Assembly: GCA_022447405.1 (NCBI GenBank)
Contig: JAKVCE010000138.1
Location: forward strand, 1-6,212
DNA: 6,212 bases
Reading direction: 5' to 3'
From: Planctomycetota bacterium
GTDB lineage: Bacteria; Planctomycetota; UBA1135; GCA-002686595
In this document: positions 1-6,212 of the stretch, in pieces
How the letters are laid out: each line of letters opens with the position of its first letter
Position numbering within the stretch: the stretch's first letter is position 1
Position numbers and translations under genes: made by a program
The notes under the pieces: generated by a model
Told to the model about the DNA's origin: nothing
Seen by the model: the letters and a program-made list of their open reading frames with translations, nothing else
Databases searched by the model: none

Positions 1-134
1 CGGTCGATCGTCAGGCCCCGCTCCTGCTCCTCCTTGAAGCGGTCTGGCTCGATCCCCGTGAGGGCACGGACCAGGGTGGACTTGCCGTGGTCGATGTGAC
101 CGGCGGTCCCGATGACGATGGGTTGGATCTCCAA
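1..134 (-). CDS. selB: Selenocysteine-specific translation elongation factor SelB, N-terminal fragment
   Basis: SelB is the EF-Tu-like GTPase that carries selenocysteinyl-tRNA(Sec) to ribosomes at UGA codons marked by a SECIS element. Only the first 44 codons are in the window; the rest lies beyond the left edge. The visible part holds the G1/P-loop GHIDHGKS (residues 12-19) and the switch I stretch DRFKEEQERGLTID (31-44). The RGxTID ending with DR..EE.. before it is typical of SelB, whereas EF-Tu has a different switch I sequence. I chose the TTG at 132-134 because AGAGGAG (141-147, minus strand) sits 6 nt upstream and the product then begins MEIQPIVIGTAGHIDHGK, close to the usual SelB N-terminus. 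An in-frame GTG further upstream is possible but would add a non-conserved extension. The gene is divergent from the radical SAM gene. No selA, selC or selD is visible here. The family call is firm; domains II to IV cannot be checked. Confidence 0.9.
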   Translation of the reverse strand, partial: MEIQPIVIGTAGHIDHGKSTLVRALTGIEPDRFKEEQERGLTID

Positions 135-140
135 GGATGG

Positions 141-147
141 CTCCTCT
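141..147 (-). promoter_or_regulatory. Ribosome binding site deciding the selB TTG start
   Basis: On the minus strand this reads AGAGGAG, a good Shine-Dalgarno match, ending 6 nt before the TTG at 132-134. It is the main reason for preferring TTG over an upstream in-frame GTG. It is one of only two convincing SD sequences in the window. Confidence 0.6.
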
Positions 148-160
148 GCTCGGCGGGAGC

Positions 161-190
161 AGCATATCGAGACGAGCCCCCGCGTGTTCA
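161..190 (-). promoter_or_regulatory. Possible sigma-70 type promoter for selB
   Basis: The minus strand carries TGAACA (185-190) and, 18 nt downstream, TATGCT (161-166). Each matches the TTGACA/TATAAT consensus at four of six positions. A start near 154 would give a leader of about 20 nt that contains the SD at 141-147, which is a sensible arrangement. The match is weak and rests on position as much as on sequence. Confidence 0.3.
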
Positions 191-212
191 CCGTTAGCGC
201 AACTCTCCTCGC

Positions 213-218
213 TACAAT
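213..218 (+). promoter_or_regulatory. -10 element TACAAT placed for a leaderless mRNA of the radical SAM gene
   Basis: TACAAT differs from TATAAT at one position and is followed by 6 nt (219-224) and then the ATG at 225. A transcript starting about 7 nt after the -10 element would begin on the A of the start codon. No SD-like purine run precedes the ATG; the sequence just upstream is pyrimidine-rich (CTCCTCGC, CCTCC). No convincing -35 box is found at 16-19 nt, so promoter strength is uncertain. Confidence 0.42.
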
Positions 219-224
219 GCCTCC

Positions 225-1196
225 ATGACCGACCTCCGCTTCCGCACGCTCGGCAGGGGGCTCGAAGACCACTTCGGCGCGCCCACCTACCGCGTCGCCC
301 TAGACGCTGGCTCGACCTGCCCCAACAGGGACGGCGAGAAGGGCTTCGGCGGCTGCGTCTACTGCGATGTGGAGGGCTCTGGGACCGGCGCGCTCCGGAC
401 CGGGAGTGACCTTGAAGAGCAGCTCAAGCTAGGTCTCGGCCGCGTCTCAAGGCGGCAGCAGCACGACGGCGGGGCGCACGGCGTGATCGCCTACTTCCAG
501 TCCTACTCCAACACCTATGTGGAGGCGGCCCGCCTCCGTGAGGTCCTGGAGATCGTCAAGCCCCACCTCGGGAGTCCAGTCGTCGCCGTGAGCGTCGCGA
601 CCCGCCCTGACACCCTCCCTGAGGAGTGCCTAGATGTCCTCGAAGAGCTCACCGAACACGTCGAGGTCTGGCTCGAGCTCGGGCTCGAGGCCGCGTGTGA
701 CGAGGTGCTCACAAAGATCGGGCGTCTGCACACCGTCGATGAGTTCAGGGAGGCCACTGAGCGGGCTGCTGAGCGGGGCATCGGCGTCGTCGGGCACGCC
801 ATCCTGGGCTTGCCTGGGGACGGACGTGAGGGCGCGCGGCGTACCGCGGACGTCCTAGCCGAGTGCGGGGTCTGGGGCGTCAAGGTGCACCACCTGATGG
901 TCCTGCGCCGCACGATCCTTGAGGGGTGGTGGCGACAGGGAGACGTAGAGCTCCTGGAGCCCGAGCGCTATGTCGATTGGCTCGCCGACTTCGTCGAGCG
1001 GTTGCACCCAGAGCAGGTCCTCCATCGCGTCACGGGTGAGTCTCCTCCCGAGAAGCTCCTCGCGCCGCTATGGGACGTGAGCAAGAACGCTGTCCGCGCG
1101 ATGCTAACGAGAACGCTTGAGGAGCGTGACACTCGTCAAGGCTCCCGATGCGGCGCCGCGACGAACCCGTTCTTCACCACCGGCGCGAGGGCCTGA
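225..1196 (+). CDS. Radical SAM protein, YhcC/YtqA (TIGR01212) family
   Basis: Predicted cytoplasmic radical S-adenosylmethionine enzyme of 323 residues, the usual family length. The cluster-binding cysteines are C32, C44 and C47 in CPNRDGEKGFGGCVYC, the CX11CX2C pattern of this family rather than the classical CX3CX2C. Other family landmarks in order are YFQSYSNTYVE (90-100), VSVATRPDTLPEE (122-134), WLELGLEAA (149-157), GHAILGLPGDG (190-200), VKVHHLMVLRRT (219-230) and HRVTGESPPE (267-276). The B. subtilis relative YtqA (MnmL) takes part in making mnm5-type wobble uridine in tRNA; whether this protein does the same is inference. The position corresponding to NRGH in many relatives reads IGRLH here. 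The last 20 or so residues look like a non-conserved tail. The ATG at 225 fits the family N-terminus and the -10 geometry; an ATG at 217 is in another frame. Its stop lies 15 bp from that of the convergent zinc-ribbon gene. Confidence 0.88.
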   Translation: MTDLRFRTLGRGLEDHFGAPTYRVALDAGSTCPNRDGEKGFGGCVYCDVEGSGTGALRTGSDLEEQLKLGLGRVSRRQQHDGGAHGVIAYFQSYSNTYVEAARLREVLEIVKPHLGSPVVAVSVATRPDTLPEECLDVLEELTEHVEVWLELGLEAACDEVLTKIGRLHTVDEFREATERAAERGIGVVGHAILGLPGDGREGARRTADVLAECGVWGVKVHHLMVLRRTILEGWWRQGDVELLEPERYVDWLADFVERLHPEQVLHRVTGESPPEKLLAPLWDVSKNAVRAMLTRTLEERDTRQGSRCGAATNPFFTTGARA

Positions 1197-1211
1197 GCCC
1201 TCCCGTGAACC

Positions 1212-1946
1212 TCAAATGCGGATGAGGATCCTGTCGCAGGAGGGGCACTGAATGACCTTCGCGCCCCGAGCGAGGTGAACGTTCAAGTTCGCAGGGATCG
1301 ACATGTAGCAAGCCTGGCAGACCTGGGAATCAACAAGCGCCATGGCCTGTCCCTCGCGAGCGCCCAAGAGCCGGTTGTACAAGTCCAGCGCCTCAGAGTT
1401 GATGTCACCACCCAGCCGCTCTGCGCGCGCGGTCTCTAAGTCCGCCTTGCGGCCCTCGGCGTCAGAGATCTCGCGATCGATGCCATCGCTCAGCTCGGTG
1501 AAGTGTCCCTCCTCAACGGAGAGCTGCTCCTCGACCTCTTTCAGGCCCTCGACCTTCTCCTCGCTCTCGACCATCATCTCAACGCAGAGCCGCTCGCTGC
1601 GCTTGATCTCGCGCTGGAGCTCACGCACCTCGTAGCGGCAAGCCTCGACGACCGCCATGTCCCGTGAGCTCTCGGACTCATCCTCGAGCTTGCGGATCTT
1701 CTGACGCTGGGTCATCGACTGGTTCTCGATCTCGCGCACGCGCTCCTCGACTCCAGAGGCCTCGTCCTTGACGGCTTGGATCTGAGCCCTGCGCTCATCG
1801 AGCTTCTTCGCGCGAGCTTCACGCTCAGCGGGGAGTCTCTTGAGCTCCTCCTGGACCCTGAACAGGTCCCGGTCGATCTCTTGTATCCCCCAGAGGGTGC
1901 GAAGTGTTTCCTGCATCGGCGTGTCTGCGATCGTCATCGAGCGCAA
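1212..1946 (-). CDS. Coiled-coil protein with C-terminal C4 zinc ribbon (COG1579 / zf-RING_7 family)
   Basis: A 244-residue cytoplasmic protein of the family once called DUF164. Residues about 15-190 are a long, highly charged heptad-rich coiled coil containing the family-type segment ACRYEVRELQREIKRSE (102-118). The C-terminus is a zinc ribbon with C210/C213 and C234/C237 (CQAC and CPSC), preceded by ALDLYNRLLGAREGQAMA (186-203). The family has no settled general biochemical role; the Helicobacter member (HP0958/FlgZ) acts in flagellar regulation as an RpoN chaperone and RNA binder. Being downstream of rpoD hints at an information-processing role, but that is inference. The start is uncertain: the TTG at 1944-1946 has TAGGAGGG 10 nt upstream, while an in-frame ATG at 1935-1937 lies 10 nt after a TAGAAT box. 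An ATG at residue 11 would also keep the conserved part. A 161-bp gap containing a terminator-like hairpin separates it from rpoD, so it is probably transcribed on its own, at least in part. Confidence 0.87.
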   Translation of the reverse strand: MRSMTIADTPMQETLRTLWGIQEIDRDLFRVQEELKRLPAEREARAKKLDERRAQIQAVKDEASGVEERVREIENQSMTQRQKIRKLEDESESSRDMAVVEACRYEVRELQREIKRSERLCVEMMVESEEKVEGLKEVEEQLSVEEGHFTELSDGIDREISDAEGRKADLETARAERLGGDINSEALDLYNRLLGAREGQAMALVDSQVCQACYMSIPANLNVHLARGAKVIQCPSCDRILIRI

Positions 1947-1947
1947 A

Positions 1948-1953
1948 ATTCTA
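1948..1953 (-). promoter_or_regulatory. Candidate -10 box (TAGAAT) for the zinc-ribbon gene
   Basis: On the minus strand TAGAAT matches the -10 consensus at five of six positions. TTGCTC lies 16 nt upstream and keeps only the TTG of a -35 box. Initiation about 7 nt downstream would fall inside the TTG-proximal sequence and leave only 3-4 nt before the ATG at 1937. That would exclude the SD-like TAGGAGGG from the message. It is therefore an alternative to the SD/TTG reading of this gene. Confidence 0.35.
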
Positions 1954-1956
1954 CTG

Positions 1957-1964
1957 CCCTCCTA
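1957..1964 (-). promoter_or_regulatory. Strong Shine-Dalgarno upstream of the zinc-ribbon gene
   Basis: Minus-strand TAGGAGGG is the best SD match in the window and ends 10 nt before the TTG at 1944-1946, slightly long but acceptable. It is 19 nt from the ATG at 1937, too far to serve that codon. It supports the TTG start if transcription begins upstream of it. Confidence 0.5.
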
Positions 1965-2011
1965 TCAGGGAGCAAGGAAGCAGGGCAGGAAGTCTCCCCT
2001 TCCGCACAATT

Positions 2012-2055
2012 CGAACAGAAGCACGCGGGGCCGCCGAAACCTCGGCGACCCCGCG
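2012..2055 (-). terminator. Candidate intrinsic terminator downstream of rpoD
   Basis: On the minus strand, positions 2055-2043 and 2036-2024 form a 13-bp GC-rich stem (CGCGGGGTCGCCG with its complement, including one U-G wobble) closed by a 6-nt AGGUUU loop. The 12 bases that follow (2023-2012, TGCTTCTGTTCG) are T-rich but not a pure T run. It lies about 50 bp beyond the rpoD stop and before the zinc-ribbon gene, the expected place for the end of the dnaG-rpoD message. The broken T tract suggests partial rather than complete termination. Confidence 0.6.
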
Positions 2056-2066
2056 CAAGTCGATAG

Positions 2067-2091
2067 CTGGCAGGCCCTCGAGGCCCGCCAG
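2067..2091 (-). repeat. GC-rich hairpin between rpoD and its terminator
   Basis: An inverted repeat gives a 10-bp stem (2067-2076 with 2082-2091, one G-U wobble in RNA) and a 5-nt loop, starting about 16 bp after the rpoD stop. No T tract follows it on the minus strand, so it is more likely a 3'-end stabilising or pausing structure than a terminator. Together with the hairpin at 2024-2055 it makes a tandem stem-loop 3' end. Confidence 0.5.
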
Positions 2092-2107
2092 GCCCTGATC
2101 CTGGCCC

Positions 2108-3844
<1,737 letters not shown>

Positions 3845-3847
3845 AGT

Positions 3848-3859
3848 CGTTTCAGGGGG
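3848..3859 (-). repeat. CCCCCTGAAACG element just upstream of the rpoD start (copy 1)
   Basis: The minus strand reads CCCCCTGAAACG followed by ACT and the rpoD ATG. The same 12 bases occur in the same orientation at 6040-6051, where they are followed by TCT, so 14 of 15 bases agree. It occupies the place where an SD would be expected but has no SD character. A 12-base match alone could arise by chance in a window of this size, so the link is tentative. Confidence 0.35.
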
Positions 3860-3871
3860 AGTGAGGAACTC

Positions 3872-5731
3872 TCAGTGACTGGGGGCGAGCGCCCCAGCGT
3901 TCGGGTTCAGGTTTCGCAGTTCCTCTTGGGTGACCATGAGGCGCTGCAACAGTTCGGACCGCTCAGACTCAGGGGTCTTATCTGCGGCCAGGCGTTCTTG
4001 AATGTCATCACGCTCGAGCTCGAGGGCTGTCCGCTTGATGAAGAGGAGGGCCCCGTCGAACAGGAGGCGGGGGCTCTCGCCGCGCTCTGCGTGCTGCACG
4101 ATCCTGCCGACGAGGGCACGAGCGGTCTCGTCTGTACCCATCTCAGTGAGGACCGAGCCCTCGTGAATCTCTGCGTCGAGGTCGGCGTGTAACTCAGCGA
4201 GGACCTTGAGGACTTGGTGAATATCCGAAGAAGGACACTCCCCAATCCGCTCCCCAGCCATCGGGATGAGGCTCGGGTCTAGCAGCATCGCGCCAGCGAG
4301 CTCTCCCCAAGCCATGCGCAGCTTCGAGTCCACTTTAGACTCGACCGCGGCCCGCTCGTCGCCTTCGACCTCCGCGAGCGGAGCCTTTTGCTCCATGCCC
4401 TCGCTCTGAGCGCGCGCCTTCTCGAGCGCGATCGTCCTGGCCTCCGGGGTCATAGCGAGCTGGGCCTTGAGGGTCTCCAAGCTCATGCTGAGGCGCTCAG
4501 CGAGTCGACGCATCAGGTCTTCGCGATGGACCGGCGCCTTCACCTTGATGATCAACCCGAGGACACGATCCACGGCTTGTGAGAGGGCGGCCCCTTCCAG
4601 GCTCTCCACACCATCGCTGACGAACTCAAACCAAGGCGAGGCCTCGGCGAGGGCCTCTTGGAAGGGCTCAAGCCCGTCTCTCATGAGCAGGTCGCAAGGG
4701 TCCTGACCGCTGGGGGGCTGCGCCACCTCCAGCTCATAGTCTTCCGGGAGGAGGCCGGAGAGCGCGCGGAAAGCCGCCTCTTTACCCGCGGAGTCTCCGT
4801 CAAAGACGAGGCTGATCCGCTTCGCGCCGGAGCGACGCAAGAGCTTCGCGTGCCGATCGGTCGTCGAGGTCCCCAGGACCGCCGCCGCGTTGGTGAGGCC
4901 CTGCTGGTGCGCCGCGATGATGTCCGTGTAGCCCTCCATCAGGACGAGCTGGCCCGCCCTCCTCGCCTCCATCACGGCGAGGTCAAGCCCATAGACAAGC
5001 GAGCCCTTCTGGAACCAGTCGCTCTCTGGCGAGTTGATGTACTTCGGACCGGCGTCAGGGCCATCTGAGAGGCGCCTCGCTCCAAAGCCCACCGTCCGTC
5101 CGCTGAGGTCGCGGATGGGGAACATGAGCCTGCCTCTGAAGAAGTCGTACTGACCGCGGTCGTTCTGCCGCGCGAGCCCGACCTTCTCGAGGAGGCCGAA
5201 GGGCACGCCCTTCGTGCGGGTCGCCTGGACGAGGGCCTTGCCTGAGGCGGGCGCCCAGCCGAGACCGAAGGAGTGCATGGTGTCCTGGTCGAAGCCGCGC
5301 TCTGCGAGGTACTCCCTCGCCTGCTCCGCTTCGGGGTCCCCGAGCCGCTCTCGGTAGAAGGCCGCAGCGCGCTTCAAGACCCCGAGGCCTGCGTCGTGCT
5401 CGTTCGTGTCACGCTGCTTCCCGCTCGAGCGCGGGAGCTCGACGCCGACCTGACCGCCGAGGAACTTCGCTGACTCGATGAACCCCATGCCGTAGCTCGT
5501 CATGACGAAGGAGATGACGTCACCGCCGTCGCCGCAGGCGCCATAGCAGCGCCATGTGCCACGCGTCGGGTCCACCTTGAAGGAGGGCGTCTTCTCCTCA
5601 TGGAAGGGGCAGCAGGCCTCGTAGAGCTTCCCCCGCCGCTTCAGCTCCGGCACGCGCTGGCGCACGATCTCCTCGATCGGCGCTCGCAGCTTGATCTCTT
5701 CGATCGCGCGTTTGAAGTCGTGGTCAGTCAA
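3872..5731 (-). CDS. dnaG: DNA primase DnaG
   Basis: DnaG synthesises RNA primers at the replication fork and works with the replicative helicase. The 619-residue protein has the family length. The N-terminal CHC2 zinc finger has C41, H44, C62 and C66 (CPFHEEKTPSF, then CYGACGDGGDV); the last pair is spaced CX3C, not the common CX2C. The catalytic core has the basic subdomain with FFRGRLMFPIRD (197-208) and GPKYINSPESDWFQKG (228-243). The TOPRIM fold follows, with the metal-site motifs EGYTD (266-270), LGTSTT (286-291) and DGDSAGKEAA (311-320). Residues from about 400 form the helical helicase-binding region, which is less conserved. The start is a TTG at 5729-5731, the only ATG/GTG/TTG in frame after an upstream stop, preceded by a pyrimidine-rich leader with no SD. 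rpoD follows after 27 bp, so the two are surely cotranscribed. rpsU, often the first gene of this operon elsewhere, is absent. Confidence 0.98.
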   Translation of the reverse strand: MTDHDFKRAIEEIKLRAPIEEIVRQRVPELKRRGKLYEACCPFHEEKTPSFKVDPTRGTWRCYGACGDGGDVISFVMTSYGMGFIESAKFLGGQVGVELPRSSGKQRDTNEHDAGLGVLKRAAAFYRERLGDPEAEQAREYLAERGFDQDTMHSFGLGWAPASGKALVQATRTKGVPFGLLEKVGLARQNDRGQYDFFRGRLMFPIRDLSGRTVGFGARRLSDGPDAGPKYINSPESDWFQKGSLVYGLDLAVMEARRAGQLVLMEGYTDIIAAHQQGLTNAAAVLGTSTTDRHAKLLRRSGAKRISLVFDGDSAGKEAAFRALSGLLPEDYELEVAQPPSGQDPCDLLMRDGLEPFQEALAEASPWFEFVSDGVESLEGAALSQAVDRVLGLIIKVKAPVHREDLMRRLAERLSMSLETLKAQLAMTPEARTIALEKARAQSEGMEQKAPLAEVEGDERAAVESKVDSKLRMAWGELAGAMLLDPSLIPMAGERIGECPSSDIHQVLKVLAELHADLDAEIHEGSVLTEMGTDETARALVGRIVQHAERGESPRLLFDGALLFIKRTALELERDDIQERLAADKTPESERSELLQRLMVTQEELRNLNPNAGALAPSH

Positions 5732-5782
5732 GGGGAGAGGAGTGGGAGCAGGGGGAGGCGCCGTGGAGTGCAGGAATCCGCA

Positions 5783-5815
5783 CCCCAGGAGTGGTCTGGG
5801 GCAGCCAATCGGCTG
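5783..5815 (-). repeat. Two back-to-back hairpins in the presumed dnaG leader
   Basis: Positions 5783-5788 and 5796-5801 (CCCCAG and CTGGGG) form a 6-bp perfect stem with a 7-nt loop. Immediately adjacent, 5802-5806 and 5811-5815 (CAGCC and GGCTG) form a 5-bp stem with a 4-nt loop. No base separates them, so they could stack. They lie about 50-85 nt upstream of the dnaG start. Neither is followed by a T tract on the minus strand, so they are not classical terminators. Confidence 0.4.
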
Positions 5816-5904
5816 TGTTCTCTACGCTTCCGGGGGGGAGAAGTTCTAAGTCAGAGGTCGTTTGAGTTGTTCAGGCTGTGTATGAGGTCCGCAGTGGGGT
5901 CAGC

Positions 5905-5971
5905 TGGGGCGCCAAATCCACATTTTTGGGGCGATCTGCGCACGAAACGGGTGCAAATCTTCCACGAAACG
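5905..5971. repeat. Iteron-like degenerate 22-bp direct repeats
   Basis: TGGGGCG occurs at 5905-5911 and 5927-5933, and CACGAAACG at 5941-5949 and 5963-5971; both pairs are offset by exactly 22 bp. Read as three 22-bp units starting at 5905, 5927 and 5949, units 1 and 2 agree at 10 of 22 positions and units 2 and 3 at 13 of 22. CAAATC also recurs, at 5913-5918 and 5954-5959. A 22-bp step is about two helical turns, so a protein could bind each unit on the same DNA face. The repeats are short and degenerate. Confidence 0.45.
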
Positions 5972-6039
5972 AGCAAGGAGAGCTCCTAGGGCCCTGCGTC
6001 CAGCCGCGCCGCCGTCGTTGTTTCGCGCTAGCTGTGAGA

Positions 6040-6051
6040 CGTTTCAGGGGG
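6040..6051 (-). repeat. CCCCCTGAAACG element in the dnaG upstream region (copy 2)
   Basis: This is an exact 12-base copy of the element next to the rpoD start (3848-3859), in the same orientation relative to dnaG-rpoD transcription, about 310 bp upstream of dnaG. Its GAAACG core matches the core of the nearby plus-strand repeats at 5944 and 5966. No start codon follows at the distance seen in the rpoD copy. Confidence 0.35.
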
Positions 6052-6139
6052 CCTATCCCTTGCGTCGATCACCCGTTGAGCGTGGAGGAGCGCCTGGCAA
6101 CGCTCTTTGAGACCTCTCCCGCCTGTTCGCTCGTGTCGG

Positions 6140-6212
6140 ATGACTAGGTCGCCGTTGCCTATAGACTACCACCACGCCGAGTCACAGGCCATCTTCGGCT
6201 ATTCCTGGGCCG
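6140..6212 (+). CDS. Start of an unidentified gene, truncated by the window edge
   Basis: From the ATG at 6140 a frame stays open to the window edge, giving 24 residues that include IDYHHAESQAIFGYSW. I do not recognise the protein. In favour of coding: most third positions are G or C, as in the neighbouring genes, and the residues look like a folded protein start. The three minus-strand frames entering from the right edge all hit stops within about 60 bp, so a minus-strand gene does not cover this end. Against: there is no SD and no obvious -10 box just upstream, and only 73 bp are visible. An in-frame TTG at about 6107 is an alternative start. If real, the gene is divergent from dnaG. No function can be suggested. 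Confidence 0.42.
   Translation, partial: MTRSPLPIDYHHAESQAIFGYSWA

Larger units (their letters stand above)
5732..6139. promoter_or_regulatory. Non-coding region upstream of dnaG
   Basis: These 408 bp separate dnaG from a probable plus-strand gene at 6140. I found no convincing gene, tRNA or known structural RNA in it. From left to right it holds a pyrimidine-rich dnaG leader (5732-5758 as mRNA), two adjacent hairpins (5783-5815), a G7 run (5832-5838), degenerate 22-bp direct repeats (5905-5971), and GAAACG motifs at 5944-5949, 5966-5971 and, on the minus strand, 6040-6045. A poor dnaG promoter candidate is TAGAAC (minus, 5843-5848) with TGAACA (5868-5873) 19 nt upstream, a spacer longer than ideal. 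The region presumably carries the dnaG-rpoD promoter and possibly the promoter of the divergent gene. Confidence 0.5.

Noticed and set aside
515..913. A 132-codon minus-strand open frame within the radical SAM gene
   Set aside because: The Ser/Arg/Thr-rich composition is typical of an antisense shadow, and the plus-strand gene carries family motifs along its whole length.
3875..4192. Plus-strand open frame opposite the 3' end of dnaG
   Set aside because: It is the complement of clear DnaG coding sequence and has no independent support.
5731..5758. G-quadruplex on the plus strand upstream of dnaG
   Set aside because: Only three G tracts of three or more fall within the stretch; a fourth requires a GG tract, so any quadruplex would be weak.
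5882..5900. GAGGTCCGCAGTGGGG as a possible RNase P RNA core
   Set aside because: It only superficially resembles the conserved P4 segment, and the other conserved blocks of RNase P RNA are absent.
5949..5965. T-arm-like GGGTGCAAATC suggesting a tRNA
   Set aside because: There is no matching acceptor stem, D-arm or anticodon arm around it on either strand.
6078..6105. GAGCGT/ACGCTC inverted repeat followed by CTTTGAG as a plus-strand terminator
   Set aside because: The stem is only 6 bp with a 16-nt loop, the T run is 3, and no clear gene ends upstream.
5878..6147. An 89-codon plus-strand frame as a full gene
   Set aside because: Its first half has mixed third-position composition, crosses the repeat region and has no SD. 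Only the last part looks coding-like, and that is reported as a low-interest finding.

Overview
This is a GC-rich bacterial chromosomal window carrying housekeeping information-processing genes. I see no mobile element, CRISPR array, rRNA or tRNA. The sigma factor is a full-length RpoD-type protein with a region 1.1 and a long insert between regions 1.2 and 2. Its region 4 contains GDGYTYTLEEVGRIF, which from memory most resembles Planctomycetota RpoD proteins. Frequent TTG starts and weak or absent Shine-Dalgarno (SD) sequences would also fit that phylum, but the assignment is an inference and was not tested.

Layout, left to right. The minus-strand N-terminus of the selenocysteine elongation factor gene selB runs off the left edge (1-134). 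A 90-bp divergent spacer follows (135-224), then a plus-strand radical SAM gene of the YhcC/YtqA (TIGR01212) family (225-1196). That gene converges, with 15 bp between the stop codons, on a minus-strand gene for a coiled-coil protein with a C-terminal C4 zinc ribbon (1212-1946). Upstream of it on the minus strand are a 161-bp spacer with two GC-rich hairpins, one a good terminator candidate for rpoD, then rpoD (2108-3844) and dnaG (3872-5731). The last two are 27 bp apart and form a dnaG-rpoD operon, the core of the classical macromolecular synthesis operon; no rpsU lies upstream of dnaG. The remaining 5732-6139 is non-coding as far as I can tell. It holds a pyrimidine-rich dnaG leader, two back-to-back small hairpins, a cluster of degenerate 22-bp direct repeats and several GAAACG elements. 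A plus-strand gene probably begins at 6140 and leaves the window on the right.

Functionally, dnaG makes primers for replication and rpoD gives the vegetative sigma factor, so the operon couples replication and transcription capacity. SelB implies that the organism decodes UGA as selenocysteine. The radical SAM protein is probably a tRNA wobble-uridine modification enzyme or a relative of one. I do not see a clear undescribed system. The most noteworthy signals are regulatory: the iteron-like dnaG upstream region, a 14-of-15-base element shared by that region and the rpoD start, a leaderless-promoter geometry, conflicting start signals on the zinc-ribbon gene, three TTG starts, and a variant zinc-finger spacing in DnaG.
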